Position numbers and translations under genes: made by a program. DNA of 64,000 bases from Strongyloides papillosus (lineage: Eukaryota; Nematoda; Chromadorea; Rhabditida; Strongyloididae): NCBI GenBank assembly GCA_005656395.1, contig SRSI01000027.1, forward strand, positions 310,001-374,000. The letters run 5' to 3'. Shown piece by piece: positions 32,501 through 44,116 of this stretch. The notes beneath the pieces are model-generated. The model saw nothing but the letters and a program-made list of their open reading frames with translations. It did no database searches and was not told where the DNA came from. The first letter of the stretch is position 1; each line of letters opens with the position of its first letter.

Positions 32501-35500
32501 GTAAAGATCTTTTTTGAAACTCAATGGTCGACTGTAGATAAACTACATTGCCCATAATTTTGTTTTCTTTCAAGTCATGTATTAAAGCATCGGATTTATG
32601 CTTAAACACTCTTGCAATCAAGTCATGGCGATCATTCGGTAGTTGTCCTGGATAAAGATTTTCTGTAATCTCTCTCCAATTTGGGTTTGTGGTCATTGTA
32701 ATAAAGAAATCTGGTTTCCCAAATTTCCTAACAATGGCCATACCGTCTTGATAGCCTAAATGCATGAATCTTCTTGAACCAATGTAACTGCTAAAAAGTT
32801 TAATTCTTTCACTTTTTTTTGCAGCTTCTTCATTATCTTCATCACCGATAAGATAATCTTCAAGAAGATCTTCTATGTGTTTATTATTCTTTTGTTTAAG
32901 CTCTTTGTTAAGCTTAATAACATAATTTAGACGATCTCTTTCTATTGCTGTGTAAGCATCAACAACAAATAGTTGAAATAATAATCCTCCATGATGTAAA
33001 GGATTAAATGATGGCCTCACAGCAATTAGATTTTGGTAATAAACCAATTTCGTTAGAGATCTTTGTTCATTACCTTTTTTATAAGTTGTTTTCTCTTTCC
33101 ATCCAAAAGCTCCTGTTGGGAAGAACAATGGATATGTTGCAGGATCTTTTAAGGCACTGAAATGGCTCAAAGTTTCCAATTTTCCTGTTTTATTACATAA
33201 CAAAACATTATAATCAGGAACTTCTCCATCTTCACTTTGAAATATAGCTGCTATTTCTGTAACCTCTGGCAAATTACGAACTCTATCGTTCTTATTTGCT
33301 GGAGGTCTCAAAACCAATTTATACATTGTCACAGCTTTTTTCTCATTTTTGTGTTTTATTTCTTGCTCACGAATATAATCACCAAAATGTTTATATGATA
33401 ATGCTAACATATTTATTTTGGAAATTATATGAGTAAGATTACTAATAACTGATATTTCATTAAATGCGTTAACATTTTTATTTCTAATATCTTCAGCAAC
33501 ATCAGGTCCATAAAAATATAGTTGTCCATAGGACAAATTATCTTTATTTTCAGGTACAGCTGTGTTTATTACACGCTTTGCCTCACCATGCAACACAAAT
33601 GTTGGAGGACCTGGTGTTTTAAAATCTCTTTGTTGACCGGTATAACTCGCAAAGGCAAATTTATTATTAATTCGCCTACAATGCTTTTTAAAGTATATAC
33701 TTTCTTCATCTTCACCTATAAACAAATCTTTTATAAATTTAGGAAAGTTATTAAATAATCTTTCATATTCTTTAACTCCCCCAAATTCACAGCATTGTTT
33801 ATATTTGCTTTCTTTTTCATAGAACATCGCTTGGCAATGTTCACAGCCAGTATAAAGGGAACCCAAATAATGCTCATCTGGGATAATTTCCTTATTTCTA
33901 GCTGGAAAAAGTTTTTGTTTTTTCAAACTCTTTTTACTTTTTTCCCTTTTTTTAGTAAAATTGTTAGCTACTTGAATTGAATCAAGAGCTTTTACAATAG
34001 AATCTACCTGAGAATTTTTATTTAATGGTACATCAGCACATTTTATAATGTTACTTGGTAATCTTTTAATTCTTTTTGTCAATTTTTTTTTACCAATTGT
34101 TTTTCGAGTTTTATCTAATTGAACAAAATTTACTAATACATCTTTAATTACCGAAATTTTGTCATTACCATCGTTTAGTTTATCGCATTCTGCAATATTT
34201 TTTAAACTTTTTGGTAAACTCTTTTTAGATCTTTGTAATTGTAATCGTAATTTATTAGTATCCGATTTTCTTTTACAATTTTTAATTTTATTTTTAGTAA
34301 TTTTTACTTGATTTAATACAGATCTAATATCTACACTATGTTCTTTTGGATCTTTTGATATATTTTTTTCAAATATATCAACTTCCATTGGCTCCTCATT
34401 ACTTATCGTAACATTTTTATTTAGATCACAAATAAATACTTTATTTATTTTCAAATTGTCATTAGATTCCGCTTTAACAGTATCTTTTGATAATTTAGTT
34501 TGCAATCTATTTAAATGCTTTTGTAATTTCTTTTTTTCATTGACTCTTTTGCAATTTTTTATTTTACTTTCAATTTCATTTTTTTCTTTTAATGTAGAAT
34601 CAATATCTACATCAAAATTTATTGCAACATGCGATATATTTTTTTCACAAATGTCAATTTCCATTGGTTCGTCATTTTTAAAATCGAAACCTTTGTTGAA
34701 ATTACTATCAAATTCCTCATTTATTTTTATGTATTCAATACAATCTTTTTTAACAGTATCTTTAGATTTTCTTTCTAATCTATTTAACTGTGCTTGCAAT
34801 TTTCTTTTTCCCTCAATTCTTTTGCATTTTTCAATTCTAGTTTTTAATGAAGAGATTTCTTCATTCAAATTAGAATCGATCTTTTTGCTTTTTTTAGATA
34901 AGTGTAAGGATTCTTTATTGACTATTTTTGATAGTCTATCCCTTACCTTATTTTTACTGGCTGAAACATCAGGATTATTACCTGATATATCTTCAACACT
35001 AATGTTTACACCGTCAATTTGAAATACTGAATTATTACAAACCTGATTAGCTTGTAAATGTTTTATCAAATCAACTAATGTGTTAAACATTAGCATACAT
35101 GAAACACCATTTGAACAGTATCTTCCATATTGATCCATAGAATGTCGATCAAATATGAAGAATGCTTCATAATGGTGTAATATTGAAGAAGCCCTTTCAT
35201 TAGCAATCAAGATTAGAAACTGATGTTCGTTTACTAATCTATTCAATGCTTCTGAAAGAGAAACGAAACCAAAGTTAATCTCGTTTCTTCTAGCCTTCTT
35301 CCCTCTTCCCGTAAATGATAAGCACGAAGCTGTGCTAAAAGTTATTTTACGATTAAACAAAATTGTTTCTCGTAAAATATTGGTTATTGATAAATAACCT
35401 CTATGATCAATTACCTCATTAATGCTGCGCATATAATTAATGCATTCTTCGTATAAAACGTTTCCCTGGTTTAGGACATTATTTATATCAAATTTTACCC

Positions 35501-35940
35501 AATTTAATGGTGATTTGATACATGCCATAATCAATGCAGCAGATGACATTGCAACACATTGGTTATTTTGTCCTAAAGATGCTTGGCACATATCGGCTTG
35601 CAAAATTTTAAAAATAGTTGTACTATTGGAATTTATTGGCACGTAATCATTCTGAATTACCATGCCTCCAGCACAACTTTTTTTATTTTTTATAGCTTTA
35701 ACCAAATCATCGGCTTGACCATTGTTTCTAATGGTTATCGAATAAATGATTCCATTAGTATTAAGAATGTATGACACAATAATGTCTTCATTCAAAATAA
35801 TGACATGCTTCGAATTAATGAAATCATGTACAAAATTATGATTTACTGAATCAGTAAAATTACAAATTGAAGTTTTTGGAATGTCAATTTTATTGACTTT
35901 TTTCAATAAATTGTTGACGAATTCCATTTCTCCCGTTTTT
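29500..35940 (-). mobile_element. Helitron (rolling-circle transposon)
   Basis: Defined by the 2042-aa Rep-helicase ORF (29799-35927) and the terminal hairpin plus CTAA near 29501-29522. The 5' TC end upstream of 35940 could not be placed in the AT-rich sequence, so the right boundary is only a minimum. Confidence 0.8.
29799..35927 (-). CDS. Helitron Rep-helicase polyprotein with N-terminal Cys/His protease-like domain
   Basis: 2042 aa, unbroken. Residues 1-320: [10 protein letters not shown] (Cys ~122) and [15 protein letters not shown] (His ~259), the layout of herpesvirus-tegument-like (C76-type) deubiquitinating proteases; this is inferred from the motif pair only. Residues ~360-620: a Lys-rich coiled region made of three repeats of ~92 aa, marked by KNCKR/KLQxxLNRL and EPMEVDI. 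Residue ~690: the Helitron N-terminal zinc region ([11 protein letters not shown]...CCEFGGV). Residue ~1142: the HUH nuclease motif LPHIHILVK. Residue ~1289: YLFKYTHKS, the Rep tyrosine motif. Then [14 protein letters not shown]. Residues ~1590-2040: Pif1/RecD-type helicase with GPAGTGKTF (~1618), IIIDEAPML (~1704), [11 protein letters not shown] and the C-terminal [13 protein letters not shown]. It nicks and unwinds DNA for rolling-circle transposition. All catalytic motifs appear present. Confidence 0.93.
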   Translation of the reverse strand: MEFVNNLLKKVNKIDIPKTSICNFTDSVNHNFVHDFINSKHVIILNEDIIVSYILNTNGIIYSITIRNNGQADDLVKAIKNKKSCAGGMVIQNDYVPINSNSTTIFKILQADMCQASLGQNNQCVAMSSAALIMACIKSPLNWVKFDINNVLNQGNVLYEECINYMRSINEVIDHRGYLSITNILRETILFNRKITFSTASCLSFTGRGKKARRNEINFGFVSLSEALNRLVNEHQFLILIANERASSILHHYEAFFIFDRHSMDQYGRYCSNGVSCMLMFNTLVDLIKHLQANQVCNNSVFQIDGVNISVEDISGNNPDVSASKNKVRDRLSKIVNKESLHLSKKSKKIDSNLNEEISSLKTRIEKCKRIEGKRKLQAQLNRLERKSKDTVKKDCIEYIKINEEFDSNFNKGFDFKNDEPMEIDICEKNISHVAINFDVDIDSTLKEKNEIESKIKNCKRVNEKKKLQKHLNRLQTKLSKDTVKAESNDNLKINKVFICDLNKNVTISNEEPMEVDIFEKNISKDPKEHSVDIRSVLNQVKITKNKIKNCKRKSDTNKLRLQLQRSKKSLPKSLKNIAECDKLNDGNDKISVIKDVLVNFVQLDKTRKTIGKKKLTKRIKRLPSNIIKCADVPLNKNSQVDSIVKALDSIQVANNFTKKREKSKKSLKKQKLFPARNKEIIPDEHYLGSLYTGCEHCQAMFYEKESKYKQCCEFGGVKEYERLFNNFPKFIKDLFIGEDEESIYFKKHCRRINNKFAFASYTGQQRDFKTPGPPTFVLHGEAKRVINTAVPENKDNLSYGQLYFYGPDVAEDIRNKNVNAFNEISVISNLTHIISKINMLALSYKHFGDYIREQEIKHKNEKKAVTMYKLVLRPPANKNDRVRNLPEVTEIAAIFQSEDGEVPDYNVLLCNKTGKLETLSHFSALKDPATYPLFFPTGAFGWKEKTTYKKGNEQRSLTKLVYYQNLIAVRPSFNPLHHGGLLFQLFVVDAYTAIERDRLNYVIKLNKELKQKNNKHIEDLLEDYLIGDEDNEEAAKKSERIKLFSSYIGSRRFMHLGYQDGMAIVRKFGKPDFFITMTTNPNWREITENLYPGQLPNDRHDLIARVFKHKSDALIHDLKENKIMGNVVYLQSTIEFQKRSLPHIHILVKVSKEDFRLTSDQVDECVKAEFPDKEKNPRLFEIVTKTMVHSRCDISKTKVPCWDEAKNICTKKFPEQYHKVTSITSKGKVNIKRSFDPLLDITDRFGNKVNNDFCVTYNPYLSLKYNSHINVKICESVLSPKYLFKYTHKSNGDKISADVVETVESKDEVKLHIDGRYVGPSEAVWRIMEYPILYKDWTVVRLAVHLINEDCTVADEMNNGNNNCFKADKGYKSTLLAFYNLNKNDINARKYLYNEIPEYYWFDLKTREWKLRHRQRRTIGRIFTVSPMNVELFSLRQLLLHVPGATCEGDLKIVSDVQWPSFRDAAIARGLLDTEDNYNELFEEACESAMPNMLRNYFGLMICYWPSFTRHYDTFIKFKNYLIEDYLMKYNGNEERAEAQAIFDIRNVLQSNNFNGYTDLPEVNFDIIEIDYVEDKDVLKRLGEENLKSANEEQRNFINRILNIIVNNFSDKRCFFLEGPAGTGKTFVYTTLYYLLRAEDKIVLNCASTGIAATLLRNGQTVHSMFSVPITLYDSNFRLSKLNKLRTTMLEKASLIIIDEAPMLSKYVIDYLDQQLKKVCKNDLPFGGKVIICGGDFRQTLPILPNSTRHQNVLFSIKYSPLWNVHFETVKLTRNMRVKEDEIDFAKWILDIGNDALQKNEDGEVDIPLNIQSTGNLVNDIFGAKNESILEKSNYAILAPTNVIVESINNEVLNTLPGDVEKIFSADSIRKDSDTNENYYNMPIENLNQLTPSGLPPHVLNLKINAVIIVLRNLNIKEGLCNGTRLRIIKINKRILTCIHLSGLNKDKTVLIPRIVLYSSEGEYPFTLARKQFPVRLAFAMTINKSQGQTLSKVGVDLTTPVFSHGQLYVAFSRVKSPDCLFVKTELDKAKNIVYTEIFNT

Positions 35941-37055
35941 TTCTATCTGAAATTAAAAAAATTAGTAGAATATAATAACAACGTAAAAAATTTATTTATA
36001 AGAACGATAATAATAAAAATGGTACTTTTTAGTTTCGATAGAGCTATTCTTAAATTTAAGTTTTAGTGATCAAAAAAAACTATATGTTTAAAAACAGTAT
36101 TTTTTATAAAAATAGATCAATATAGTATACTAATAAATCAATAGAAATTAATAAAATAAACTTAACAATATTAACAAAAACAATGAATTAGCAACTTAAA
36201 ATAGTTTTGAAAGAATAAATAAAAAAGAATAGTTTGTAAAATAAACGTGGATATAAAGTAATGTGAAGAAAACTTGAAAAAATAATTATTTTAAATATTG
36301 ACATATAAAACTTATATTTTAAGATAACAAATAAATTACAGAAACTCTTAATTATAGCAAAATATTATTACTAAATTACTAAATATTATCAAATTAATAA
36401 TCAAATAAAATTCCTATAGAGCAAATAAATAACATCTTGAAAATTTCAATATAAATTTGATCACATATTTTTTGATTAAAAAAAATCTCTAATTCTTCAT
36501 TAATTTATATAGTAAAATTTTGAGAAAATGCCTAAAACATATTTGGCATAGCACATTCTATATATTTTATATATAAAATTTTATGGATGAAATCAGAAAA
36601 ATTCAACTCCTATATAAATTTTTGATGGATATAAATTACAATATTTATTTAATTTATTTAAATTTTATATCAGTTATACAACAAAGAATTTAAATATCTA
36701 TATATTATATATTTTATATTAAAATTTTAAAAGAAATCATGTACTAAAATACTTTATTTCAAGTACTACAACAAATAATTTAAATATCCATGTATTATAT
36801 ATATGTTTTTACAGAAGTTTGGAAAAAAAACATGCAAAAAATATTTTTATTTCAAGAATTTAATAAAATCACATGCATGAAACTGTTAAAAATTAAAATT
36901 TTGCATTGACTTTCTAAAAACAAAAATCACAAATAATCTGAATAAATTTTTTAACATAAAAAATTACAATTTTTTAAATTAAATGCAAATTATTATCAGT
37001 ATATAATAACCTTTTTTTATAAAAAAATTTATAATTTAAAAATTAAAAATTTATT
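35941..37055. other. Very AT-rich spacer upstream of the Helitron ORF
   Basis: No supported gene. It should contain the 5' end of the Helitron, which I could not locate. Confidence 0.45.
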
Positions 37056-37397
37056 ATGGCAGGTCAAACAGGAGTGACACAAAAACAAAAAAGAATATTA
37101 AGTAAGTAACATATAAAAAATATTAATAATTTTTTCCCAGAAATGTTTTCAAATTTACGTATGAATGAAAAACAGAAGACGGATGAGGAGCTTCTAAAAA
37201 TAGCTGAGGAGAGATATCTCAAGCAAAAAAGGGAGAAGAATAGAAAAAGAAAGGAAAAAATAAAAGAAAAGAAGAAGAAGTTCAAAAAGGATGAATGGAA
37301 GAACAAAAAAGGGGGGAGACCCCAAGCCCGCCCTCCCATTTTTAACATTAATTATAATGGGAACATAGGAAAAATAATAACAATTCATAAAAAATAA
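37056..37397 (+). CDS. Small Lys/Arg-rich protein, two exons (hypothetical)
   Basis: Exon 1 is 37056-37101 (ATG GCA GGT ...). An intron of 39 nt, 37102-37140, starts GTAAGT and ends TTTTTCCCAG. Exon 2, 37141-37397, ends in TAA. The frame is kept across the junction and the spliced product is 100 aa: a short N-terminus (MAGQTGVTQKQKR), then a highly charged helix of Glu/Lys/Arg, then KKGGRPQARPPI and a hydrophobic tail. There is no signal peptide or known domain. The strong splice consensus and unbroken frame support a real gene; the composition suggests nucleic-acid binding or nuclear location, which is an inference. A reverse-strand ORF over the same bases is a shadow. Confidence 0.55.
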
Positions 37398-38149
37398 ATA
37401 AAAATTTTATTTTTTTTATGTATTTTAATTTAATTATAGAAATAAAAATTTTAATTTCTTACTATTTTCTTTACTCAAAACTTTTAATGACACATTTCGC
37501 ATATAGATTTTATTTTGTTTGTAATGAACATTCTTGAAAATAGATTTACATATAAGAAATGTTCTTTTTTAAATTTGCTGTGTTTTACATACTTTATCTG
37601 TAACATACATATAATATTGTGTCAATATATTTTTTACATTTATAGCATTTATTTATAATTAAAAGAACAAACATGTATATGTTTTATTGATATAAAACTA
37701 TTTAACATACTTTTTTCATAAATTAAGACATTAGTATGTAAATAAAATACTGAAATAATTTCCATCATTTTTTTACAAAAATGTTTAATGTTACATACAA
37801 AATATGTTGCCAAAAATTTTTGAGTGTTACTTTATTTGTATGATTATTCAGCATAGGGAGAGTATTGCAAACACGTTGCCACAACACGATCATACACTCA
37901 AATTCTTAACATTTTTGTTTCTTTTAGGAGATCTTTTTTATGTTCGAAATATGTAAAACTTTAATCTGTAATAAAAAAATAATAACGATAAATTGAAAAG
38001 TTAATTTTCTTACTTTTAATTAGATGAATCAAAACAAAATCTAAATTAAATTGAGAAACAAATACATTTGAACATAAAAACATATAATAAACAAATCTAA
38101 AATCATTAATATTGTTTTACTATATTTGGGAAAAATACCTAAATTTAAT
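37398..38149. other. AT-rich spacer
   Basis: No supported gene. It merges into the degenerate start of the 525-bp tandem repeat. Confidence 0.4.
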
Positions 38150-40110
38150 GTTCATTCTTTTAATTACAATATTAAGAGAAGTTACAGCAGTTATTAGATT
38201 GAATTTTTTGAAAAAATGGTTAACACTTTTTGATCCATAACTTAACTAATATATAATCAATGATTTTAATATTAAATTTCCTTTTTATTTCTGGGTTGTG
38301 CCTTTTAAAACAATAATAAACTAAAAATTTTCAATAACTTTGAGAGGAAAGATACTTATGATAAAATATTACACAAAAGATGTCTGGGAAATAAATCTTT
38401 TTAAAGATAGTTTGTCAATTTTGTTCAAGACTCTTCAAAATATTTTTTTTTCTCGCTTCTAGTTAAAAGAAATATATTTATTATTTATGAAATCAAAAAA
38501 ATTTATCGAGTTTAAACAATGCTATGCTGAAGACAAACTGATTTTTGTGTAGAAAATGAATAAAATGTGTAACAATTGTAACTAAAATTAGTATAACTCG
38601 TGTCGCTGATAAGCTATAAACTTCGCAATAGTTTCATTTATTAAGTTAGAGATAAATCTATCTAAAAAAAATCATGTTAACTTGATTTTTTATGGTTTTA
38701 ATTAAGTAATAGCTTACTAACTTCTTAATTTTTATAAAAAAAATGGTTACCACTCTTTGGCATATATCTTGGCCAGTTTCTTAACGATTCACTAATAGTA
38801 CATTTCCTCTTTAATCCTGACTCGTACCTTACAAAAAAGTCATAAGCTATAACATTTCACTTACTTTTACAAAAGTTTTTTTGAAAGACATAATTACACA
38901 AAAAAGTGACTAAAAGCTGGTGTTTTTTAAAAATAACATGGTCTATTACGAACCAATATTTTTAAAGACTGTTTTCCCCACTAAGTTACAAAAAAATACA
39001 TCTAATGACTACTTAATCATAAAAATTGATTAAGTTTGAAGAATGTTATGTCAATCACAAAATTGATTTTTATGAAAAAGATGAAGAAAAAGTGGAAAAA
39101 TTGACACCTAAATAATTATAACTCTTTATTTTGTTAATAAATATAATTCGTTGTAGTTTTATTTTTTAAGTTAGACATAGATCTATAAAATACTTTGAAT
39201 TGATTTATTTTAAACAACTTTTTATTTAGATTACAGCACTAAAATTTTTTGTTTTTATTTAAAAAATGGTGACTATTCTTGGGCTCATAACTTAGTCAGT
39301 TTTTCATATATTTCTATCGTATTGTGTTTCCCCAGAATTCCAGATTTAAATCTGTTTAAGGACTAAAAAAATAATTTATTTCATTAACTTTGAAGAAAGT
39401 TATTCTCTGCACAAAACTATGCAAAAAATTGTCCAAAAATGTGGTATTTTTTAAACATAACTTGGCCATTTATAGACTAAAAGTTTTAAGACCCATTTTC
39501 CGCACTAAGTTAGAAAAAAACACATCTAATCATTACTTTACCGTAAAAATTGATTAAGTTTGAAGAAAGTTATACTGAAGACAAAATTGATTTTTGTGAA
39601 AAAAATGAAAAAAAAGCGAAAAAGTTGACATTCAAATTAATATAACTCTTCTCTTTGTTAACCTAAAAACTTTGTTAGATACTTCTTTTTTAAGTCAGAC
39701 CTACATCTATATAACAGATACTATTTTATTTCATTTTATTACGTTATGACTAAGTTATAGCTATTTAACTTTTTAATAATTTTTTTAAAATGGTTAGCAC
39801 TCTTTGGACCATAACTCGGCTAATTTTTATTACAATTCAATAGAACTGTGTTTCCGCACTATTCTGGAATTAGACCTTTCAAATGATATATAAATCATTG
39901 TATCTTATCTTTTTTAAAATAACGTTATACCCTGGTCAAATCTATGCTAAAAAAGGCCAAAAAAACGATGTTTTTTAAAGATAATTTGGCCAAAATTTGG
40001 CCAAAAATTTTTAAAACTGATCCAGCCCCTCTAGTTAGAAAAAAACACATCTTTTGGCTATTTACCCATAAAAATCGGTTGAAATTGAAGAGAGTTATGA
40101 GAGAGACAAA
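38150..40110 (+). repeat. Degenerate tandem repeat, ~525-bp unit, about four copies
   Basis: Anchor phrases of the type CATAACTTGGCCAGTTTTT follow a run reading ATGGTTANCACTCTTTGG at about 38232, 38761, 39283 and 39807, so the period is ~522-529 bp. Each unit also carries a TTAGAAAAAAACACATCT block (clear near 40030) and a TTGAAGAAAGTTAT block. Copies have diverged considerably. A single extra unit lies inverted at 56965-57450. Confidence 0.8.
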
Positions 40111-40604
40111 TTTTTTTTCCTTATTTCTTTTTGTTATAGAAAGTAAAAAAGAAACAATAATAAAGTGTTATATTGAAATTTAAAGATAATTTAAATATTA
40201 AATATATTATATATTGTACGTGTTTTGAGATAATCAATGAATGACTCGTTTATCCACATTCACATATTTAATTAATACTTGGAGGGACCTTCTCGGCCTC
40301 CAAGATAACATAAAGTTAAAATAATTGATCTTTATTTACTGTTTAATAATATTACTTAATTGGCACTATTAAAAAAAATGTCAAAAATCAGAATTATGTT
40401 AAATATTATACATTATAACTATAAAATCATTAATTTATTGAGTATAAAGTTCATTATATAGATAATGTATTAAATATATATTATATATCATTACTATATA
40501 CTCATTAATTTATTGAGTATAAAGTTCATTACATCTGTTGATGTATCAAACATATATGTTTTGACTTTTAAACTTTCAAAATTAGTCTTATAATTTTGAT
40601 AACT
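40111..40604. other. AT-rich spacer
   Basis: No gene. A short phrase around TTTATTGAGTATAAAGTTCAT is repeated at about 40434 and 40512, a small ~78-bp local duplication. Confidence 0.45.
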
Positions 40605-41187
40605 ATGGATAGAGGTAAGCTTGTATATTTTCATATTTGTAAATGTTTATATAATTTCTATTATTGTAGCTACCAGCTTTACGATTGTAACAGATAAACA
40701 CGTTTTTTTTTAAGGAAAATATTCTCCACTTAGCAATTTTTATATTTCTCCATTCCATGATGATTCAATAAATTTAACGTTCAACTGTGTTGAGCAATAT
40801 TATCAATTTTTTAATGCAATTACGTTTGCGGATTCACAATCTGCACACATGATAATGACTTCTTATAGTCCATTTGCATGCAAAAGTATTGGCAAAAAAA
40901 TTTTGAATTATTATGAACCACATTAGGTAATCAAGCGAAATGAGGTAATGGCCAAAGCATTGCGATTGAAATTCTCAGTACCAGAAAATAAAGAAATGTT
41001 AAAACATTATTATTTGGATGGAATGAAAAAAAAAGTTTTTGTAGAAGTTACAAATAATATGTATTGGGGAAAAAAGGATGTAGTTTTAAAAACACATAAT
41101 ATTAATAATAGTGAGGATGGATTGAATACACTTGGTCAAATGTTAACTTCATTAGCTGAAGAATTCTTTATCACAGATAATCAATAG
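40605..41187 (+). pseudogene. NADAR-domain gene, interrupted by one stop
   Basis: NADAR proteins are N-glycosidases linked to ADP-ribose and riboflavin-related metabolism. The frame 40714-41187 shows the family order: KYSPLSNFYISPF (start of the fold), CVEQYYQFFNAITFAD (Glu and aromatic block), GKKIL, KALRLKFSVPEN, VEVTNNMYWG and the closing GLNTLGQMLTSLAEEF. A TAG at 40924-40926 stands where Trp is usual. Upstream, ATG GAT AGA G followed by GTAAGC (40605-40614) and an acceptor TTTTTTTTTAAG ending at 40713 would splice in frame, adding MDR before the domain. The domain is nearly complete, so this is a recent pseudogene, or a gene with a sequencing error or readthrough at one codon. Confidence 0.65.
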
Positions 41188-42722
41188 ATGGTACTTTTAT
41201 ATGTACTGTATAAACTATTATATATTGATACAGATAGTACTGCAATAATTGTAATTTTAATATATTTTCTGTATAGTGTGTTTAATTTTTGCCGTTCATT
41301 TGTAGTGAATATCATGATAAAGCATATTGTGATTTATAAAATAATATTGATGAGGGAGTTTATTGTGAAAAAAATTGTTTATTACTGTTTAATGATTCAG
41401 ATATAAAATTAAAATCATATAAATTATCTAAATTATGAGTCAGTGCTAAATCAAAAATTAATGGTATTTCTCTCACGTTTTATGTTCGTTAAAAAATTTA
41501 AATTGTTACTCAATATTAGGACTATCTTCTTTCTCTTCCTTTTCAGCAATCTCTGTAAGAATACTTTCTGAATTGTACAAAAAATCCATTAATTTTCTCA
41601 TCATTTGAGAATCATATACCTCCTGAACTGGTAAACATTTTTGTGTTGACAATAAAATACAAAATAACAGACTAAAATCTTTTTTTAAAGATTCAAGTAT
41701 AAAACCATCAAATATTAAATCACCTCTGTTCAAATTCATAAGAAGGAAAATAAATCATCTAGCAGTATCAAACCAATTCCAAGTTTATTCCTTTCATTTT
41801 CAAGTTTCACAAGTACAAATAAATCCGATTGTAACTGCTTATAACAATAATTTAAATACAAATGGATGTGACTCTCAACTTCTTCACGGTCATTTTTTAA
41901 TTTTGTTAAAAACAACATTTGTGAATGTCTAAATTGAAGTATGTATTCTTCAACATTTTAAAACTTTATTACCACTTATTAAAGAACAGGAGAATCATAT
42001 GAATGTGATGTTAATTCACCAGGCAGATGTACATTTATTCGACTACTTCATACAACCAGAGAGTTTGGAAAAATAATGTTTTTAATTCTAAAAAACTACC
42101 TAGTCTTGTTATAATTTCAACAAAACGTTCAGACATCTTGGAAGTAACGAAGCACATGATGTGGTGTATAAAATTAAGGAAGATAAATCTCCATTAACAA
42201 TCGTCCTTTATTAATTAGACTACTACTTTCACAAAAGACAACAGTACTTATTAACGTAAAAACAGATACCATCTATATTCATATTTTTAACTTTACTTCA
42301 TCATGTTGATTACTCATTTTTTCTAATAATCTTGAGACTGATAAAGATACAACAAGCTGACAATGTCAATACTTAAAACAAGAGTCAAACACCATCTATA
42401 TTATGAAAGCCTAAGCAAAAATATTTATTTTATAAATCTTACCAATTTGCATCAATTTTTTATAGATCATCTCTTTGATTCTATTATATTTATATTCCTT
42501 TTTATAAATATTATACTAATATTGTTAGTTATACTATTCCTCCATGAAAAACTTTTTGAAGTAGGATGTAAGAGACCTTAAAGTAAATTTAATTTGTTTA
42601 TTCTCGTGTATATTAAATATAAAAACAATACCTGTTTCTGGAAACATTTAAAATATTAGAATAGGTAGGTTTTCTATAGGAAGACTTCTAGTTTATAATA
42701 ACAACATAATAATTTCAAAATA
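41188..42722. other. AT-rich region with unrecognised coding-like fragments
   Basis: On the minus strand, 41918-41739 and 41739-41506 form two adjoining ORFs in different frames (60 and 77 codons). The first has a Leu/Glu-rich helical sequence ending LLDDLFSF; the second ends EKEEKEDSPNIE. Together they look like one exon with a frameshift, but I recognise no family. A small + strand patch near 42000 reads CDVNSPGRCTFIRLL, also unplaced. No functional call is made. Confidence 0.3.
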
Positions 42723-42862
42723 TGTAATCTGTTTGATAAAAGGTAGATGGAATATATATTAAATTTATTTTAAAAGCTCTCTGATTAACAATAATGTGTT
42801 TAATAATAAAAGTACCTTTCTCTTTATACTATCTTGGAAAGGGTGGGTTGTCCCACCCTACA
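42723..42862 (-). repeat. 3' LTR of element 4
   Basis: On the + strand it runs TGTAATCTGTTTGATAAAAG ... CCCACCCTACA. A perfect GGGTGGG-TTGT-CCCACCC hairpin sits at its outer U3 end and is conserved in both LTRs. Confidence 0.9.
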
Positions 42863-42873
42863 TCCCCTTTTCT
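42863..42873 (-). promoter_or_regulatory. Polypurine tract of element 4
   Basis: AGAAAAGGGGA on the minus strand, directly before the LTR start TGTAGGG. This orients the element to the minus strand. A 7-bp hairpin (CTACCTG/CAGGTAG) overlaps its inner edge. Confidence 0.8.
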
Positions 42874-43194
42874 ACCTGGTTTATCAGGTAGGGATTAAGT
42901 AAACTTGGTTTTTTCTTTTTTTGCATGTGTTAAAGGTTTTTTTTCTTTTGTCATCTTCTTTATTGTATATGTTAAAGGTTTTTTTCTTTTGTCATCTTCT
43001 CTATTGTATATGGCAGCGTAGATGATTTTCCTTTTTTTTTCTTTTACTTATATGTTTGATAAGATTAATTCTTTTTCATCTTTTTTATTATAGTTTTCTA
43101 AGAGATAGATGTATTTTTAATTCATTATTTTTAATTTAATTTTAGTTTAACTTTTTCTTTATTTATAGTTCCAATTTTTGAAATTTGATTGCGA
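42874..43194. other. T-rich leader of the antisense genes of element 4
   Basis: Contains a direct repeat of AAAGGTTTTTTTCTTTTGTCATCTTC (about 42930-42955 and 42973-42998; core length over 20 bases). No ORF. It may be the antisense promoter/leader, or the 3' untranslated part in the sense direction. Confidence 0.5.
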
Positions 43195-43440
43195 ATGGCT
43201 CCAAGTACTTATACCGAACTTTGTCAATCTCTGGGCTTTATTTCTTCCAATGACTGTCCGGTTTCAACTTCATGTCCACCGCCACCACCACCACCTCCAC
43301 CACCACCATGTAAGCCTATTACCATTCAGTATGCGGATAGTCCTAAGGAGTACTGGATGGAAGTTTTAAATCTTGTTCTTCAGTTGTTAATGCCGGTGAT
43401 TGTTTATTACTTTAACAGGTGGACTCAGCGAAATCAGTAG
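43195..43440 (+). CDS. Small proline-tract membrane protein, antisense gene of element 4
   Basis: 81 codons from ATG 43195 to TAG 43440 (an in-frame codon precedes the ATG). The product has a short polar N-terminus with three Cys, an uninterrupted run of 11 Pro (about residues 30-40), a further Cys, then a hydrophobic segment LNLVLQLLMPVIVYYF near the C-terminus that could span a membrane, ending in NRWTQRNQ. It lies on the strand opposite pol, between the 3' LTR and the larger antisense ORF. No family is recognised. An accessory or anchor-like role is possible but unsupported beyond the topology. Confidence 0.55.
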   Translation: MAPSTYTELCQSLGFISSNDCPVSTSCPPPPPPPPPPPCKPITIQYADSPKEYWMEVLNLVLQLLMPVIVYYFNRWTQRNQ

Positions 43441-44116
43441 AGTTGGTGTTCTCTTCTTTTATTTGTTTTTTGTTTTGATTTTAAAGTATAAATTTGTTAT
43501 TGTTAATATTTTTGTTGACTAGTAAATTTTTAATTTCTTTTCGTTTTTGGATTGTTGGTGGCGTTGGTGTTGATTATTATTTTCCTTCTGATTTCCCATT
43601 GTGTAGATGAAATAGCTTGGTGGCATTTTAGTATATTAATGTATCTTCATTTATTTATTAATAAGTCAACTGCTTATTTTTGCGAGTATTAATTAAATTA
43701 GCAGACAGGTATTTGATATTTGATAATTTGTTAAAACGTATATTTAGGGATTATGTCTTTTGTCTAGTTATTATTCAGTCAAATGAAATATTAGAAAAAT
43801 TTTTTTCTTTTATATTATATAATGTTACATTTTGTGCCTCTAGTTAGTACTATGCACTTTTTATTGCAATTTTTAAGTAATTAATGAAATTTTTCATTAT
43901 CAGTCTGTCCCCTTTTCAGACTAAACATATGTTGTTTAGTCGTATAAAAGTATTTTAAGCTATGTGTATATAAATATGCCATTATCAAGAATTGGTGCTT
44001 TTTTTAACGTACACATTGTGATTATATATTAACGTAACAATTATATTGTCTACATTACCAGTTATTAAATAATATTAATTTTGTTATTCTAGCTAAGTTC
44101 CCGTGAAACTGTAGTA
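43441..44116. other. Non-coding interval between the two antisense genes of element 4
   Basis: No ORF of note. It ends with a good 3' splice-site-like sequence, TTTTGTTATTCTAG (to about 44093), 23 bases before the next ATG. This suggests the interval is, or contains, an intron joining an upstream exon to the 44117 ORF. No donor that preserves a fused frame was found, so a 5'-UTR intron is more likely than a fusion. Confidence 0.4.

Noticed and set aside
34456..35022. 188-codon + strand ORF opposite the Helitron gene
   Set aside because: It is the reverse shadow of the Lys-rich repeat region (Lys codons read as Phe/Leu in reverse).
37064..37348. Minus-strand ORF over the small two-exon gene
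   Set aside because: Phe/Ser-rich reverse shadow of the Lys/Arg-rich exon; no start context or splice support.
40886..40926. A 41-nt intron removing the TAG from the NADAR gene
   Set aside because: Splicing GTATT...CATTAG shifts the downstream frame and creates an early stop.
41506..41918. A host gene on the minus strand made of two adjoining ORFs
   Set aside because: Not listed as a gene because no family is recognised, a frameshift is needed, and no splice sites join the parts; kept only as a note in the region entry.
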